Shown piece after piece: positions 16,815 to 25,387 of a stretch of 64,000 bases of DNA; the first letter of the stretch is position 1; each line of letters begins with the position of its first letter. The notes beneath the pieces are model-generated. The model made no database searches and was not told where the DNA came from. It saw only the letters and a list, made by a program, of their open reading frames with translations. The stretch comes from Algoriphagus taiwanensis (lineage in GTDB: Bacteria; Bacteroidota; Bacteroidia; Cytophagales; Cyclobacteriaceae): positions 62,001 through 126,000 of the forward strand of contig NZ_BTPE01000007.1 in NCBI RefSeq assembly GCF_036245645.1. Reading direction: 5' to 3'. The position numbers were made by a program, and so were the translations under genes.

Positions 16815-18725
16815 TTATTCAATCCCTTCCAATTCACTCAGTTCCAACCAAGCCAGTTCCAATTCTTCCAATTCTCTGTCGATGGCTTGCAGACGATTGG
16901 TCCAAGTCATCAATTGATCCATATCTGAGGTACCGGCAGCGATTTGATCCGTGATCTTGACCTTTTCCTCTTCAAGCTTGGCGATGGTCTCATTGATTTT
17001 TTTGAATTCTTGCTTTTGCTTATAGCTAGCTTTTGCCTTCGAAGTAGACTCAGATTTCACGACACTTGCTTCTTGCTTCTCGCTTCTTGCTTCTTCGGTC
17101 TTGATACTTGAGTCTTGATACTTGATACTGTTTTCTTTTTCCCATTCCCTGAAATCGGTATAATTCCCTGGAAAATCCCGAATCACTCCCTCTCCTTCAA
17201 AGACAAACAAGTGCTCCACCAGTCGATCCATAAAGTATCTATCGTGCGACACAATGATCAGGCAGCCTGGAAAATCATCCAAAAACTCCTCCAGAATATT
17301 CAAAGTCATCAAGTCCAGATCATTGGTCGGTTCGTCGAGGATGAGGAAGTTGGGATTCTTAATCAAGACCATAAGCAACTGCAATCTGCGCCGTTCTCCT
17401 CCACTCATCTTTCCGATCGGAGTAAACTGCTGCTTGGGAGGAAAGCCAAACTGCGTCAAAAACTGACTCACGGTGATCGTCTGTCCTTTGTCCAGTACCA
17501 CGACTTCTGCCACTTCCTTGACCACATCAATCAACCGTTTTTCCTCATCAAATCGGTCCTCTTCCTGACGATAGTAGCCAAAAGCAGTCGTTTGACCAGC
17601 TGTTACTTTTCCAGAATCCGGATCAAGAAGTCCGGTGATCATTTTGAGAAAAGTCGTCTTTCCAGCACCATTTGGCCCGACTATCCCCACACGATCTTTC
17701 TTTTTGAAAATATAAGAAAAGTCTTTTATGAGGGTTTTGTCATCGAAAGACTTGCTGATTTTATCAATTTCGAGAATCTTATTTCCAAGCCGTTGTGTCG
17801 AAACAGTTAACTCAATATCCCGCTCCTCGCGCTTGGTAAAGGCCTTTTCCTTGGTTTCTTCGAAAGCATCCACCCGATACTTGGCCTTGGTGCCTCGGGC
17901 CTTGGGCTGTCGGCGAATCCAATCGAGTTCTTTTTTGTATAGGCTTTTTGCCTTTTCGATTTCAATATCTTCAATCTGAAGTCGCTCAGCTTTTTTATCC
18001 AAAAAGTAGCCGTAGTTGCCTTGGTAACGGTGGATTTTCCCTTGATCAAGTTCCAGAATTTCGTTGGTCACTTTATCCAAAAAGTACCGGTCGTGGGTGA
18101 CCATAAAGATGGACAGGTTGGCCTTAGCTAAATAATCTTCCAGCCACTCGATCGTCTCCAAATCCAGATGGTTAGTAGGTTCGTCGAGCAGGAGCAAGTC
18201 CGGCTTCTCCAAAATGGCTTTGGCCAAAGCCACCCGCTTGCGCTGACCCCCCGAGAGGTTGCCCACAGGAAGCTCGGTGTCGTGAAGACCTAACTTTCCT
18301 AAAACCTCTTTCACCTGATATTCAAAATCCCAAGCCTGAAGCGCATCCATTTTCTCGAACAGTTTAGCCATCTGAGCGGAATTGTCGATGCCACGCTCGG
18401 AGTCCAACATGGCTTTGTGGTAGTCCTCAATCACACGCAGTACCTCTGAATTGCTCTGGTCAAAAATGGTCTGATAAATGGTCAGATTGGATTCAAAAAC
18501 CGGATTCTGATGCACATAAGCAATCTTCACGGAGTTGTTAATTGCCACTTGGCCAGTATCAGGGATTTCCTGACCCATGATGATTTTCATCAGCGTGGAC
18601 TTTCCCGCCCCGTTGATTCCCACTAAGGCGATTTTTTGACCTTGGGAAATACCGAAAGAGATATTTGAAAAAAGCTTCCGTTCCCCGAAAGCTTTGCTGA
18701 GATTTTCAACCGAAAGGTAATTCAT
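16815..18725 (-). CDS. uup: ABC-F family ATP-binding protein, Uup type
   Basis: Soluble tandem-ATPase ABC-F protein of 636 residues, likely acting on ribosomes or DNA-intermediate processing as Uup does. The first nucleotide-binding domain has VGINGAGKST, LSGGQRKRVALAKAIL and LLLLDEPTNHLD. The inter-domain linker contains KELDWIRRQPKARGTKAKYR. The second domain has VGPNGAGKTTF, MSGGERRRLQLL and LILDEPTNDLD. A C-terminal coiled coil follows from about residue 570. Between the second ATPase domain and the coiled coil, the coding strand is a word repeat (17071-17135) translating to a polar, low-complexity linker rich in E, K and S. Confidence 0.92.
   Translation of the reverse strand: MNYLSVENLSKAFGERKLFSNISFGISQGQKIALVGINGAGKSTLMKIIMGQEIPDTGQVAINNSVKIAYVHQNPVFESNLTIYQTIFDQSNSEVLRVIEDYHKAMLDSERGIDNSAQMAKLFEKMDALQAWDFEYQVKEVLGKLGLHDTELPVGNLSGGQRKRVALAKAILEKPDLLLLDEPTNHLDLETIEWLEDYLAKANLSIFMVTHDRYFLDKVTNEILELDQGKIHRYQGNYGYFLDKKAERLQIEDIEIEKAKSLYKKELDWIRRQPKARGTKAKYRVDAFEETKEKAFTKREERDIELTVSTQRLGNKILEIDKISKSFDDKTLIKDFSYIFKKKDRVGIVGPNGAGKTTFLKMITGLLDPDSGKVTAGQTTAFGYYRQEEDRFDEEKRLIDVVKEVAEVVVLDKGQTITVSQFLTQFGFPPKQQFTPIGKMSGGERRRLQLLMVLIKNPNFLILDEPTNDLDLMTLNILEEFLDDFPGCLIIVSHDRYFMDRLVEHLFVFEGEGVIRDFPGNYTDFREWEKENSIKYQDSSIKTEEARSEKQEASVVKSESTSKAKASYKQKQEFKKINETIAKLEEEKVKITDQIAAGTSDMDQLMTWTNRLQAIDRELEELELAWLELSELEGIE
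17071..17135. repeat. Short-word repeat inside the ABC-F coding sequence
   Basis: On the + strand this stretch reads as iterations of CTTGCTTCTTGCTTC and TCTTGATACTTGAG. Similar words (CTTGTTTC TAGC, CTTGCTTC TAGC, TCTAGTATCTAG) make up the intergenic repeat at 53370-53616. Here the phase is open in the ABC-F frame and yields the variable linker before the C-terminal coiled coil. Confidence 0.65.
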
Positions 18726-18749
18726 GCCGCAAAAGTAAGGGAATTACTC

Positions 18750-18877
18750 TTGAAACACGGTAGAAATACAATCGAAATAGGGCCTCCTTTATCAAACGAA
18801 AAAACTATGGAAAACTCCTTATTTAAGGCTATAAGTATTTCACCGACCGTAGGGAGGTTTATTTCTACTGTATTTCG
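18750..18877. repeat. GAAATA-word repeat, copy 2
   Basis: Left end: GAAACACGGTA, GAAATACAATC, GAAATAGGGCCTCC. Right end on the minus strand: GAAATACAGTA, GAAATAAACCTCC. The inverted ends share the CCTCC core. It lies between the divergent ABC-F and deformylase-like genes, so both promoters must lie in or next to it. Confidence 0.8.
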
Positions 18878-18900
18878 CAAAGCATATTTATTTTAGTCCC

Positions 18901-19386
18901 ATGAAAACCATCCACGACATCCTCAAACTCGGCGATCCTAGACTCTACGAAGTATGCGAACCAGTCCTGAAATCAGACCTCACTTTGGTACCGGAATGGA
19001 CTCAACAGCTGCACGAAGCTATGGAAGACATCCGTCGGGTGTATGGATTTGGCAGGGGAATCGCCGCACCGCAATTGGGGATCATGAAACGGATGTTTTA
19101 CCTGAATTTGGATCGTCCATACATCATTCTCAATCCGGAATTGAAAGTACTCAGCGAGGAGCTTTTTGAGCTTTGGGATGATTGCATGAGTTTTCCCAAT
19201 CTACTGGTGAAAGTAAAGCGCCACCAAAGCCTAACCTTGGAATACTTGGATGAAAACTGGGAAAAGCAAAGCTGGACGGTAGAAGGTGCGGTCTCAGAAC
19301 TCATTCAGCACGAATACGATCACCTTGACGGAGTGCTGTGCACCATGCGGGCTATTGATGAGAAGAGCTTTAAGTGGAAGGGATAG
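18901..19386 (+). CDS. Peptide deformylase-like protein
   Basis: 161 residues with the polypeptide deformylase fold. Motif 1 is GRGIAAPQLG (51-60, canonical GxGxAAPQxG) and motif 3 is QHEYDHLDG with H137, E138 and H141. Motif 2 reads WDDCMSFPN instead of EGCLS: the metal-ligand C95 is kept, but the preceding E-G is D-D. With Cys and both His present, metal binding should persist. It may be a secondary deformylase or act on another formylated substrate. A canonical def gene is not in this window. Confidence 0.85.
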   Translation: MKTIHDILKLGDPRLYEVCEPVLKSDLTLVPEWTQQLHEAMEDIRRVYGFGRGIAAPQLGIMKRMFYLNLDRPYIILNPELKVLSEELFELWDDCMSFPNLLVKVKRHQSLTLEYLDENWEKQSWTVEGAVSELIQHEYDHLDGVLCTMRAIDEKSFKWKG

Positions 19387-19387
19387 A

Positions 19388-19615
19388 GGGAAATATGATT
19401 GAAATACAATAGAAATAGATCCGACTTCGTAGGATGAAATATCAATTATCGGCTCATTTTTCTAAGAAATAGAGTTCAAAATCAGATAAAATTGAGCCGT
19501 ATTTAATCGATTTTTTGAAATTTTTGAGCCGATCTGATCTCAGGGTTTCATTTTTTTACGGAGCGAAGCGGAGTGTTTTTCAATTGTATTTCAACTGTAT
19601 TTTCATTGTATTTCC
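19388..19615. repeat. GAAATA-word repeat, copy 3 (longest, with nested inverted repeat)
   Basis: Left end: GAAATATGATT, GAAATACAATA, GAAATAGATCCGACTTCG. Right end on the minus strand: GAAATACAATG, AAAATACAGTT, GAAATACAATT, GAAAAACACTCCGCTTCG. Four units per arm are visible on the right. Inside lies a second inverted pair, ATCGGCTCA (from 19457) and TGAGCCGAT (to 19533). It fills the whole 248-base gap before the threonine dehydratase gene apart from its last 20 bases. Confidence 0.85.
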
Positions 19616-19634
19616 CTTCTCCTATCTTTATCCC

Positions 19635-20582
19635 ATGAACTTCCCGACCCTTTCCGATATCCGAGCGGCACATGCCCGCATTCAGCCCTTTATCCATCGC
19701 ACGCCCATCTTGACTTCCTCCGCGATCAATGAAATTGCAGGCTGTGAGATCTTTTTCAAATGCGAAAATTTCCAAAAAGTCGGTGCCTTCAAAGCCCGAG
19801 GCGCTGCCAATGCGGTCATGAAACTCAGCCCTGAAGAACGAGCTAAGGGTGTGGCTACGCACTCTTCGGGAAATCATGCAGCCGCCCTCGCCCGAGCCGC
19901 AAGCGTGGCGGGAATTCCTTCCTATATCGTGATGCCCTCCAATGCGCCCGAGATCAAAAAGAAAGCAGTCAAAGGCTACGGAGGAGAGATCATCGAATGC
20001 GAACCCAATCTCAAAGCCCGGGAAACTACCCTCGAGGCAGTCGTAGATCGTACAGGAGCCACTTTTATCCCTCCTTATGATTTTATGGATGTGATCGAGG
20101 GTCAGGCCACCTGTGCCTTGGAACTTCTAGAAGATCAACCTGATTTGGAAATCGTCATGGCACCTGTCGGAGGAGGAGGGCTTTTGGGAGGAACAGCTCT
20201 GACAGCTCACTACTTGAATCCAGAGATCGAAGTTATCGCCGGTGAACCTGCCGGAGCGGACGATGCCTATCGCTCTTTTCATGCTGGACATATTATTCCA
20301 CAAACCGGGCCCAACACCATCGCTGACGGACTCTTGACTTCATTGGGTAAGCTCAACTTTGAGTTGATTCAACACTATGTCGATGATATGCTGCTAGCCA
20401 CTGACCCGCAGATTATCGATGCCATGCGATTGGTCTATGAGCGGATGAAGATCGTGATCGAGCCCTCCTGCGCGGTTCCCTTGGCAGCCTTATTGGCAAA
20501 TAAAGACCGATTTGCTGGCAAAAAAGTCGGAATTATCCTTTCTGGTGGCAATGTGGATTTAGGGAAGTTGCCGTTTGATTGA
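19635..20582 (+). CDS. Threonine/serine dehydratase (PLP fold type II)
   Basis: PLP enzyme of 315 residues that deaminates L-threonine (or serine) to 2-oxobutyrate (or pyruvate). The PLP-lysine motif is KVGAFKARGAANA, the phosphate cup is the glycine run APVGGGGLLGG, and ATHSSGNHAAALA binds substrate. The C-terminal ACT-like regulatory domain of biosynthetic IlvA is absent, so this is a short catabolic or serine racemase-like form. The frame is open upstream to 19515, but that part is repeat DNA, so ATG 19635 is used. Confidence 0.9.
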   Translation: MNFPTLSDIRAAHARIQPFIHRTPILTSSAINEIAGCEIFFKCENFQKVGAFKARGAANAVMKLSPEERAKGVATHSSGNHAAALARAASVAGIPSYIVMPSNAPEIKKKAVKGYGGEIIECEPNLKARETTLEAVVDRTGATFIPPYDFMDVIEGQATCALELLEDQPDLEIVMAPVGGGGLLGGTALTAHYLNPEIEVIAGEPAGADDAYRSFHAGHIIPQTGPNTIADGLLTSLGKLNFELIQHYVDDMLLATDPQIIDAMRLVYERMKIVIEPSCAVPLAALLANKDRFAGKKVGIILSGGNVDLGKLPFD

Positions 20583-20711
20583 ATACTCTTTTAAAAAAAA
20601 GAAATTTAGAAAAGTGGTAAGCACTAAAGGAATGCCCAAAAACATCAAACCACCAGCATTTTGCCCCCATCTTTTTGAAACCAAGAATAACCAAAATCTA
20701 GAAATAGAAAA

Positions 20712-20735
20712 GGCCCAAATCTCTCGAATTGGGCC
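20712..20735 (-). terminator. Intrinsic terminator of the accessory lipoprotein pair
   Basis: On the minus strand GGCCCAA pairs with TTGGGCC around the loop of TTCGAGAGA, followed by TTTTCTATTTC. Almost the same sequence recurs at 22962-22983. Confidence 0.8.
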
Positions 20736-20752
20736 AATCATTTACCAAACTC

Positions 20753-21307
20753 TCAGGAAAAACCTAGTAATTCTTCGTAAACACACTCCCAAGAATCTGA
20801 TTGTCTCACAAATACTTTCAGCTTAATTTCACTGTTTAGTTCAAAAGTTTTTTGTTCCAAAACAATCCCATAAAACTCTTGATTTTTCCCCTTTAATAAG
20901 ATGGGATACGAGTAAGAATAAATGGTCTTTTTAGGTATAAAACCTTGGGCTTTATATAGCTTTTCCTTGCAAGAAAGTTTATCCAATTCGATTTTTAAGG
21001 TGGCTTTGGATGCTAAAATATGTTCAATTTTTTCTTTGTCTTTTTGAGTCAAAGAGCTATCTAAATCAAAGGTTTGAAATCCTCCTCTTGAATTAATATT
21101 TTTTGTAGGTAAATCTGAATAAGAATCAAAACCCCAGTCTTTCCAGATAAGTGACTCTTCGTCTATTAATATATTATTATTTACCCCGCAGGAGAGATAG
21201 TTGATTAAATCATATTCGCTAGAATTTTTGCATTGCATTACTCCAAATCCAAGTAGGATCGAGTTAACAAGGATCAGTTTTAGCATCACTATTATTAACA
21301 TATTCAT
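20753..21307 (-). CDS. Hypothetical secreted protein
   Basis: 184 residues with an N-terminal hydrophobic segment (MLKLILVNSILLGFGVMQC) that looks like a signal peptide; the cysteine at the end makes a poor lipobox (VMQC). I do not recognise the family. Three ATGs are possible (21307, 21301, 21286); all overlap the end of the upstream lipoprotein gene, so the two are probably translated together. The region is clearly more AT-rich than its flanks. A terminator follows. Confidence 0.6.
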   Translation of the reverse strand: MNMLIIVMLKLILVNSILLGFGVMQCKNSSEYDLINYLSCGVNNNILIDEESLIWKDWGFDSYSDLPTKNINSRGGFQTFDLDSSLTQKDKEKIEHILASKATLKIELDKLSCKEKLYKAQGFIPKKTIYSYSYPILLKGKNQEFYGIVLEQKTFELNSEIKLKVFVRQSDSWECVYEELLGFS

Positions 21308-22802
21308 TTATTATATTATTATGAATTCTAATCCGCTCACTTTCAGAAGGCACTAAAACTTTATAGGACTCAAACCATACATATTGGTTATTGCTTGAAT
21401 TGAAACTTTTTGCAGATAATCCTCCCCATGCTATTTCCTTAAAGTAACTGGAAGGGATATTACTTGCCCCCCCATTTGCAAGGTGCCATTGTTCGAGTGA
21501 GTACCCAATTGCATCCACATACTGAGCCATAAAATTATGGTGAATATCTCCAAGATCTAATCCTACTGTTAAAGCATAATTCATTAACCCGTTTTGTATT
21601 ACTCCTTCCTCCAAAGGAGCACATCCTACATACAATAAATATGCATGAACAATTTCATGAAGAATGGTTCTAGCTATAGATAATTTTGTTGCAGTCTCCA
21701 AATAATTATTATTTAGATTAATTGTTACTTCATTTTTCCCCGTATAAATGTTGAACTTAATATCTCGATCAGTAGAATTACTTATATTTGAGTTTTTAAT
21801 TATAAACTCAAAACCATTGGCATTGTCTAATAAATCAATAATTTCATTCATTTGATTTAATTGACCAATGCTAGATCTTAATTTTGAAGTTTTTAATACA
21901 TTTTTTAGGATCGAACTTGCGCAGGGATTTGAAAGGTGGTTTAAAATAGTGGTTGTTGGATTATTAATTATCGGTACATTATAATCACAATCAGTGCAGC
22001 CTTCATTTCCATTCGCAAACTCATAATAGAATTCTCCATCAATATTTATTGCTCCAGGAGGAGGATTATTATCCATTGAACCAGAACAAATTACTTCTAC
22101 AATAGTGATTGAATGAAGAGTTACTCCAAGCCCTAGAGGATCATCATCAGCCGGACCTGGGGAACTACTTGTCCAAACAACTTCTCTAGTGATTTGTCGG
22201 CAATCACTTAGAACACGAGAACTTAAATTACCCGGAGTCCCAAACCTATTTGTTTGGGCTATTTGCCCTTCATTTATTTGGAATCCTATAAAATGATGTT
22301 CATCGTAGGTGAAAATATCAATTTGGCCAGACCAATATTGGTTCAGTCTATTGAACGAGATATTTTTCATTTTTCCAATAGAATACTCATCATTAGGAAA
22401 GTATCTCGCAATCAATGGATCAAATCTATCCTCAGTCGGATGTTTGATAAAAATTATATTTTGAACTACAAAATTGGCTGGATTTTGGTTAGGAAAGCTA
22501 TCTAGCATACTGGCGGGGAAATATTTGGTTGCATTTTCCAAGCTTACTTCAAATACTTCCCTTCCATCTGGAAAATAGTAATGATGAAACTTGTTCCAGT
22601 CTGGTTCTTTTTCAAAAAAAGGAAGGATAAGTTCTTGGGATTCTGTCCGATAGTTGGAACCCTGTTCAGGAAGCCGGAGTTTAGTTTTGTTTTCTTCAAA
22701 CCAAGTCTTAACCTTGGCGAGCTGATTGATTTCAGTTATCTCGATTTTAGGCGCCTCTGGCTCTGGTATACAAGAACTAAGAAGCAAATTCAAAGTGATC
22801 AA
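21264..22802 (-). CDS. HExxH metalloprotease-like lipoprotein, start out of frame across a G tract
   Basis: About 512 residues as far as the frame reads. The N-terminus (LNLLLSSCIPEPE) is the end of a lipoprotein signal with lipobox LSSC. A likely zinc-binding ARTILHEIVHAYL (HExxH) lies near residue 380, within a conserved PCASSILKNVL to IHHNFMAQYV region seen in several Bacteroidota lipoproteins. The only in-frame start is a TTG at 22802, which leaves the signal peptide without its basic head. The true ATG at 22876 is one base out of frame because of the 11-base G tract at 22850-22860. With 12 or 9 Gs, a perfect signal peptide results. Possible phase variation, pseudogene or sequencing error. 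Confidence 0.72.
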   Translation of the reverse strand: MITLNLLLSSCIPEPEAPKIEITEINQLAKVKTWFEENKTKLRLPEQGSNYRTESQELILPFFEKEPDWNKFHHYYFPDGREVFEVSLENATKYFPASMLDSFPNQNPANFVVQNIIFIKHPTEDRFDPLIARYFPNDEYSIGKMKNISFNRLNQYWSGQIDIFTYDEHHFIGFQINEGQIAQTNRFGTPGNLSSRVLSDCRQITREVVWTSSSPGPADDDPLGLGVTLHSITIVEVICSGSMDNNPPPGAINIDGEFYYEFANGNEGCTDCDYNVPIINNPTTTILNHLSNPCASSILKNVLKTSKLRSSIGQLNQMNEIIDLLDNANGFEFIIKNSNISNSTDRDIKFNIYTGKNEVTINLNNNYLETATKLSIARTILHEIVHAYLLYVGCAPLEEGVIQNGLMNYALTVGLDLGDIHHNFMAQYVDAIGYSLEQWHLANGGASNIPSSYFKEIAWGGLSAKSFNSSNNQYVWFESYKVLVPSESERIRIHNNIINEYVNNSDAKTDPC

Positions 22803-22849
22803 GAGCGCTAGAAAACCTAAAAATCCGGATCTACCTACTTTTTTGTACT

Positions 22850-22860
22850 GGGGGGGGGGG
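22850..22860. repeat. 11-base homopolymer G tract (C on the coding strand) in a signal-peptide region
   Basis: The 11 consecutive G residues lie between the ATG at 22876 and the lipoprotein frame. As written, translation from that ATG stops after 13 codons. One more G, or two fewer, joins it to the signal peptide. Confidence 0.9.
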
Positions 22861-22961
22861 CAAAAGTGTTTTTCATAAAATAATGTTAGATTAATAATTA
22901 AAAGATTTCATAATGTAAAAATTACCTCAGTAACTCACAAACTGAAACTAAAAAAATTAAA

Positions 22962-22983
22962 GCCCAAATCTCTCGACTTGGGC
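22962..22983 (-). terminator. Intrinsic terminator of the GMC oxidoreductase operon
   Basis: On the minus strand GCCCAA pairs with TTGGGC around GTCGAGAGA, followed by TTTAATTTTTTT. Near-identical to the terminator at 20712-20735. Confidence 0.82.
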
Positions 22984-23017
22984 CCATTTTCAGATTTCAT
23001 ACTTTATACTTCTTCAT

Positions 23018-24727
23018 TTACTTCTTGCTTTCCGCCACTGCATGATGCGCAGCTCTTGCAGCAAAAGCCATATAGGTCAAAGATGGATTTTGAGTAGAAG
23101 TAGAAGTCATGGAAGCTCCATCCGTCACATAGACATTCGGCACGGCATGAAGTTGATGGTTGGCATTGAGTAGGGAGGTTTTTGGATCCTTACCCATTCG
23201 TACCCCGCCCATTTCGTGAATGTCCAAGCCAGGTGCCTGCTTGCTGTCGCTGGATTGGATATTGGTAAATCCAGCTTTTGTAAACATCTCGGTCATCTGC
23301 TCGATGTAGTCCTTAACCATTTTCTCATCATTCTCATCGTAATCCACGCTGATGCGAAGTTGCGGCATTCCCCATTCGTCTTTCAGATTGGGATCGAGGG
23401 CGACAAAGTTAGATTCCTTAGGAATCGTCTCCCCCATCATGTGCGAACCCACTCTCCACGGACCGTACTTATCCGGATTGAGGAGGCTGTTTTTCAAGTC
23501 CATTCCGATACCGCTGGTATCCGGACCTACCCCACGGCTGGCAGAGAATCCTGCAGCATAGCCTCGAAGGAAGTCCGTCTCCTGCTTGTACACGTTTCGG
23601 AATCTTGGGAAATACCCGCTGGTTGGTCTACCGCCTGAAGTGGTGTATTCGGAATGTCCCTCGTATTCACCCGAAACTCGAGCTCTGTAATTATGGAAAG
23701 CGACGTATTTACCCAAAAGCCCATTGTCATTTCCAAGTCCATTCGGGAATCGATTGGATGTCGAATTCAGCAAAATCGCATTGGTGTTTAATGCCGCTGC
23801 ATTGACAAAGATCACATCGGCATAAAACTCTTCCGTCTCTTTGGTCAAACGGTCAATGATACGAACGCCGGTAGCTTTTCCTTTTTCCTCATCATAAATC
23901 ACGGAGTGAACCACTGCATCAGGGCGGATGGTTAGATTACCCGTCTTCAAAGCCCAAGGAATGGTCGAGGAATTGGAGCTGAAATACCCCCCGAATGGAC
24001 AACCACGTTGGCAGAGGTTTCGGTTTTGGCAAATGGCCCGACCTTGCTGCGCATAGTATTCCGCATTGCCGTGAATGTGTGCACAGCGGGCAGAGATCAT
24101 GTGACGGTCATTGCCGTAGTGCTTTTTGAGTTGCTCCGCAAAGTATTTCTCCACCACATTCAGCTCATAACCCGGTAAAAACTCCCCATCCGGAAGGTGA
24201 GCGATGCCGTCTTTGAAGCCTGAAACTCCGGCAAATTTCTCCACATGGCTGTACCACTTTTCGATGTCTTTGTACCGAATCGGCCAATCCACAGCAAATC
24301 CATCCCGTGCCGGACCCTCAAAATCAAAATCAGACCAACGCTGCACCTGTCTTGCCCAAAGGAGGGATTTTCCTCCCACCTGATAGCCCCGAATCCAGTC
24401 AAAAGGTTTCTCCTGCACGTAAGGGTGATCGGTGTCTTTCACAAAAAAGTGCATCGCATCCTCACGGAAAGCATAGCATCGGCTGATGACTGGATTAGCT
24501 TCCTGAATCTCCTGAGGAATCTGATTCCGATGAGGAAATTCATAAGGAAGCATATTCGTAGTGGGATAATCTACATTGTGCTCCACGTTGCGGCCGCGCT
24601 CCAGCATAAGGGTTTTTACTCCCAAATCGCAAAACTCTTTGGCAGCCCAAGCACCACTGATGCCCGAACCGATGACGATGGCTTGATAGGTTCGCTCCTG
24701 TTTGCTTCGGATATTCAGATTAGCCAT
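23018..24727 (-). CDS. GMC family FAD-dependent oxidoreductase
   Basis: Oxidoreductase of 569 residues, similar to the large subunit of gluconate 2-dehydrogenase or of glucoside 3-dehydrogenases. The FAD-binding start is AIVIGSGISGAWAAKEFCD, the GMC signature region has YQVGGKSLLWARQVQRWS, and the C-terminal active-site block has GGVRMGKDP and DGASMTSTSTQNPSLTYMAFAARAAHHAV. A cysteine-rich CQNRNLCQRGCPFGGYFS segment is also present. The upstream gene encodes the small subunit and overlaps by 8 bases. The electron acceptor and sugar substrate are unknown. Confidence 0.9.
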   Translation of the reverse strand: MANLNIRSKQERTYQAIVIGSGISGAWAAKEFCDLGVKTLMLERGRNVEHNVDYPTTNMLPYEFPHRNQIPQEIQEANPVISRCYAFREDAMHFFVKDTDHPYVQEKPFDWIRGYQVGGKSLLWARQVQRWSDFDFEGPARDGFAVDWPIRYKDIEKWYSHVEKFAGVSGFKDGIAHLPDGEFLPGYELNVVEKYFAEQLKKHYGNDRHMISARCAHIHGNAEYYAQQGRAICQNRNLCQRGCPFGGYFSSNSSTIPWALKTGNLTIRPDAVVHSVIYDEEKGKATGVRIIDRLTKETEEFYADVIFVNAAALNTNAILLNSTSNRFPNGLGNDNGLLGKYVAFHNYRARVSGEYEGHSEYTTSGGRPTSGYFPRFRNVYKQETDFLRGYAAGFSASRGVGPDTSGIGMDLKNSLLNPDKYGPWRVGSHMMGETIPKESNFVALDPNLKDEWGMPQLRISVDYDENDEKMVKDYIEQMTEMFTKAGFTNIQSSDSKQAPGLDIHEMGGVRMGKDPKTSLLNANHQLHAVPNVYVTDGASMTSTSTQNPSLTYMAFAARAAHHAVAESKK

Positions 24728-25292
24728 TGATGCGAGGTTTTTGAAGGTCAGAGATTAGCACGGCGCCATTGTATTCGCCGGGAATAAGGGAGTAAGGAAT
24801 GATTTCAGTTTGGATGTACTCGGAAGCCATATAGCCTTGGATGGTAAATCGCTTGGTGGAATTGACAAAGTAGGCGATGGCTGCTTTTCGCTTGCCCTCC
24901 TCGGTATCATCCCCTTCCAATTTGGCGGCATCGAGGATCAGCTGCTCTTTTTCTTTCACAGAAAGGGCTTCATATTTTTTGCCTAGCGTTTGATTCACAT
25001 AATCCGGGAAAGCCGATAAACCAGCGGTGAATTTCTCCTGATTTTCCTTGGTAAAGCAGTCATTGACCATGACCAGGATAAAATCAGCTACATCCAGATC
25101 CAAGGCCCCTTTGATCTCCCCTGCAGGGATTATGGTATCAGAAATGGCTCCGAGAAGGGCTTTTTGGGAAGCAGTAACTTTGAGTTTTTGGTACGCGGCG
25201 AGGATGTCTTCTTTACTGAAATCGCAGGAAGGAATCAGGGCAAGTCCTCCGGAGATCAGCGCAATATGCCGCAAAGCATGACGTCGGTTCAT
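24720..25292 (-). CDS. Gluconate 2-dehydrogenase subunit 3 family protein
   Basis: 190 residues of the PF13618 type. The N-terminus MNRRHALRHIALISGGLALIPSC has an RR pair and hydrophobic core like a Tat signal, with a possible lipid-attachment cysteine. Family members accompany and export the FAD subunit encoded by the next gene, with which it overlaps by 8 bases. Together they suggest periplasmic oxidation of a sugar or glycoside. Confidence 0.85.
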   Translation of the reverse strand: MNRRHALRHIALISGGLALIPSCDFSKEDILAAYQKLKVTASQKALLGAISDTIIPAGEIKGALDLDVADFILVMVNDCFTKENQEKFTAGLSAFPDYVNQTLGKKYEALSVKEKEQLILDAAKLEGDDTEEGKRKAAIAYFVNSTKRFTIQGYMASEYIQTEIIPYSLIPGEYNGAVLISDLQKPRING

Positions 25293-25339
25293 AATTAAGG
25301 AAATAGATAGATTGGGTTTAAAGCATTTGAAGCTAGAAA

Positions 25340-25366
25340 GTAGGGATTTTATGGAAAAATCCCTAC
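25340..25366 (-). terminator. Hairpin after the fucosidase gene
   Basis: GTAGGGATTTT (25340-25350) pairs perfectly with AAAATCCCTAC (25356-25366) around a 5-base loop. The following T run on the minus strand is short (TTTC). Confidence 0.55.
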
Positions 25367-25387
25367 CTGAATTTGACGAGAAGCGGC

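Noticed and set aside
16660..19615. CRISPR array
   Set aside because: The repeated units are about 11 bases with no spacers of constant length, and no cas genes are near.
19515..19634. An N-terminal extension of the threonine dehydratase
   Set aside because: It would translate the repeat; relatives begin near the ATG at 19635.
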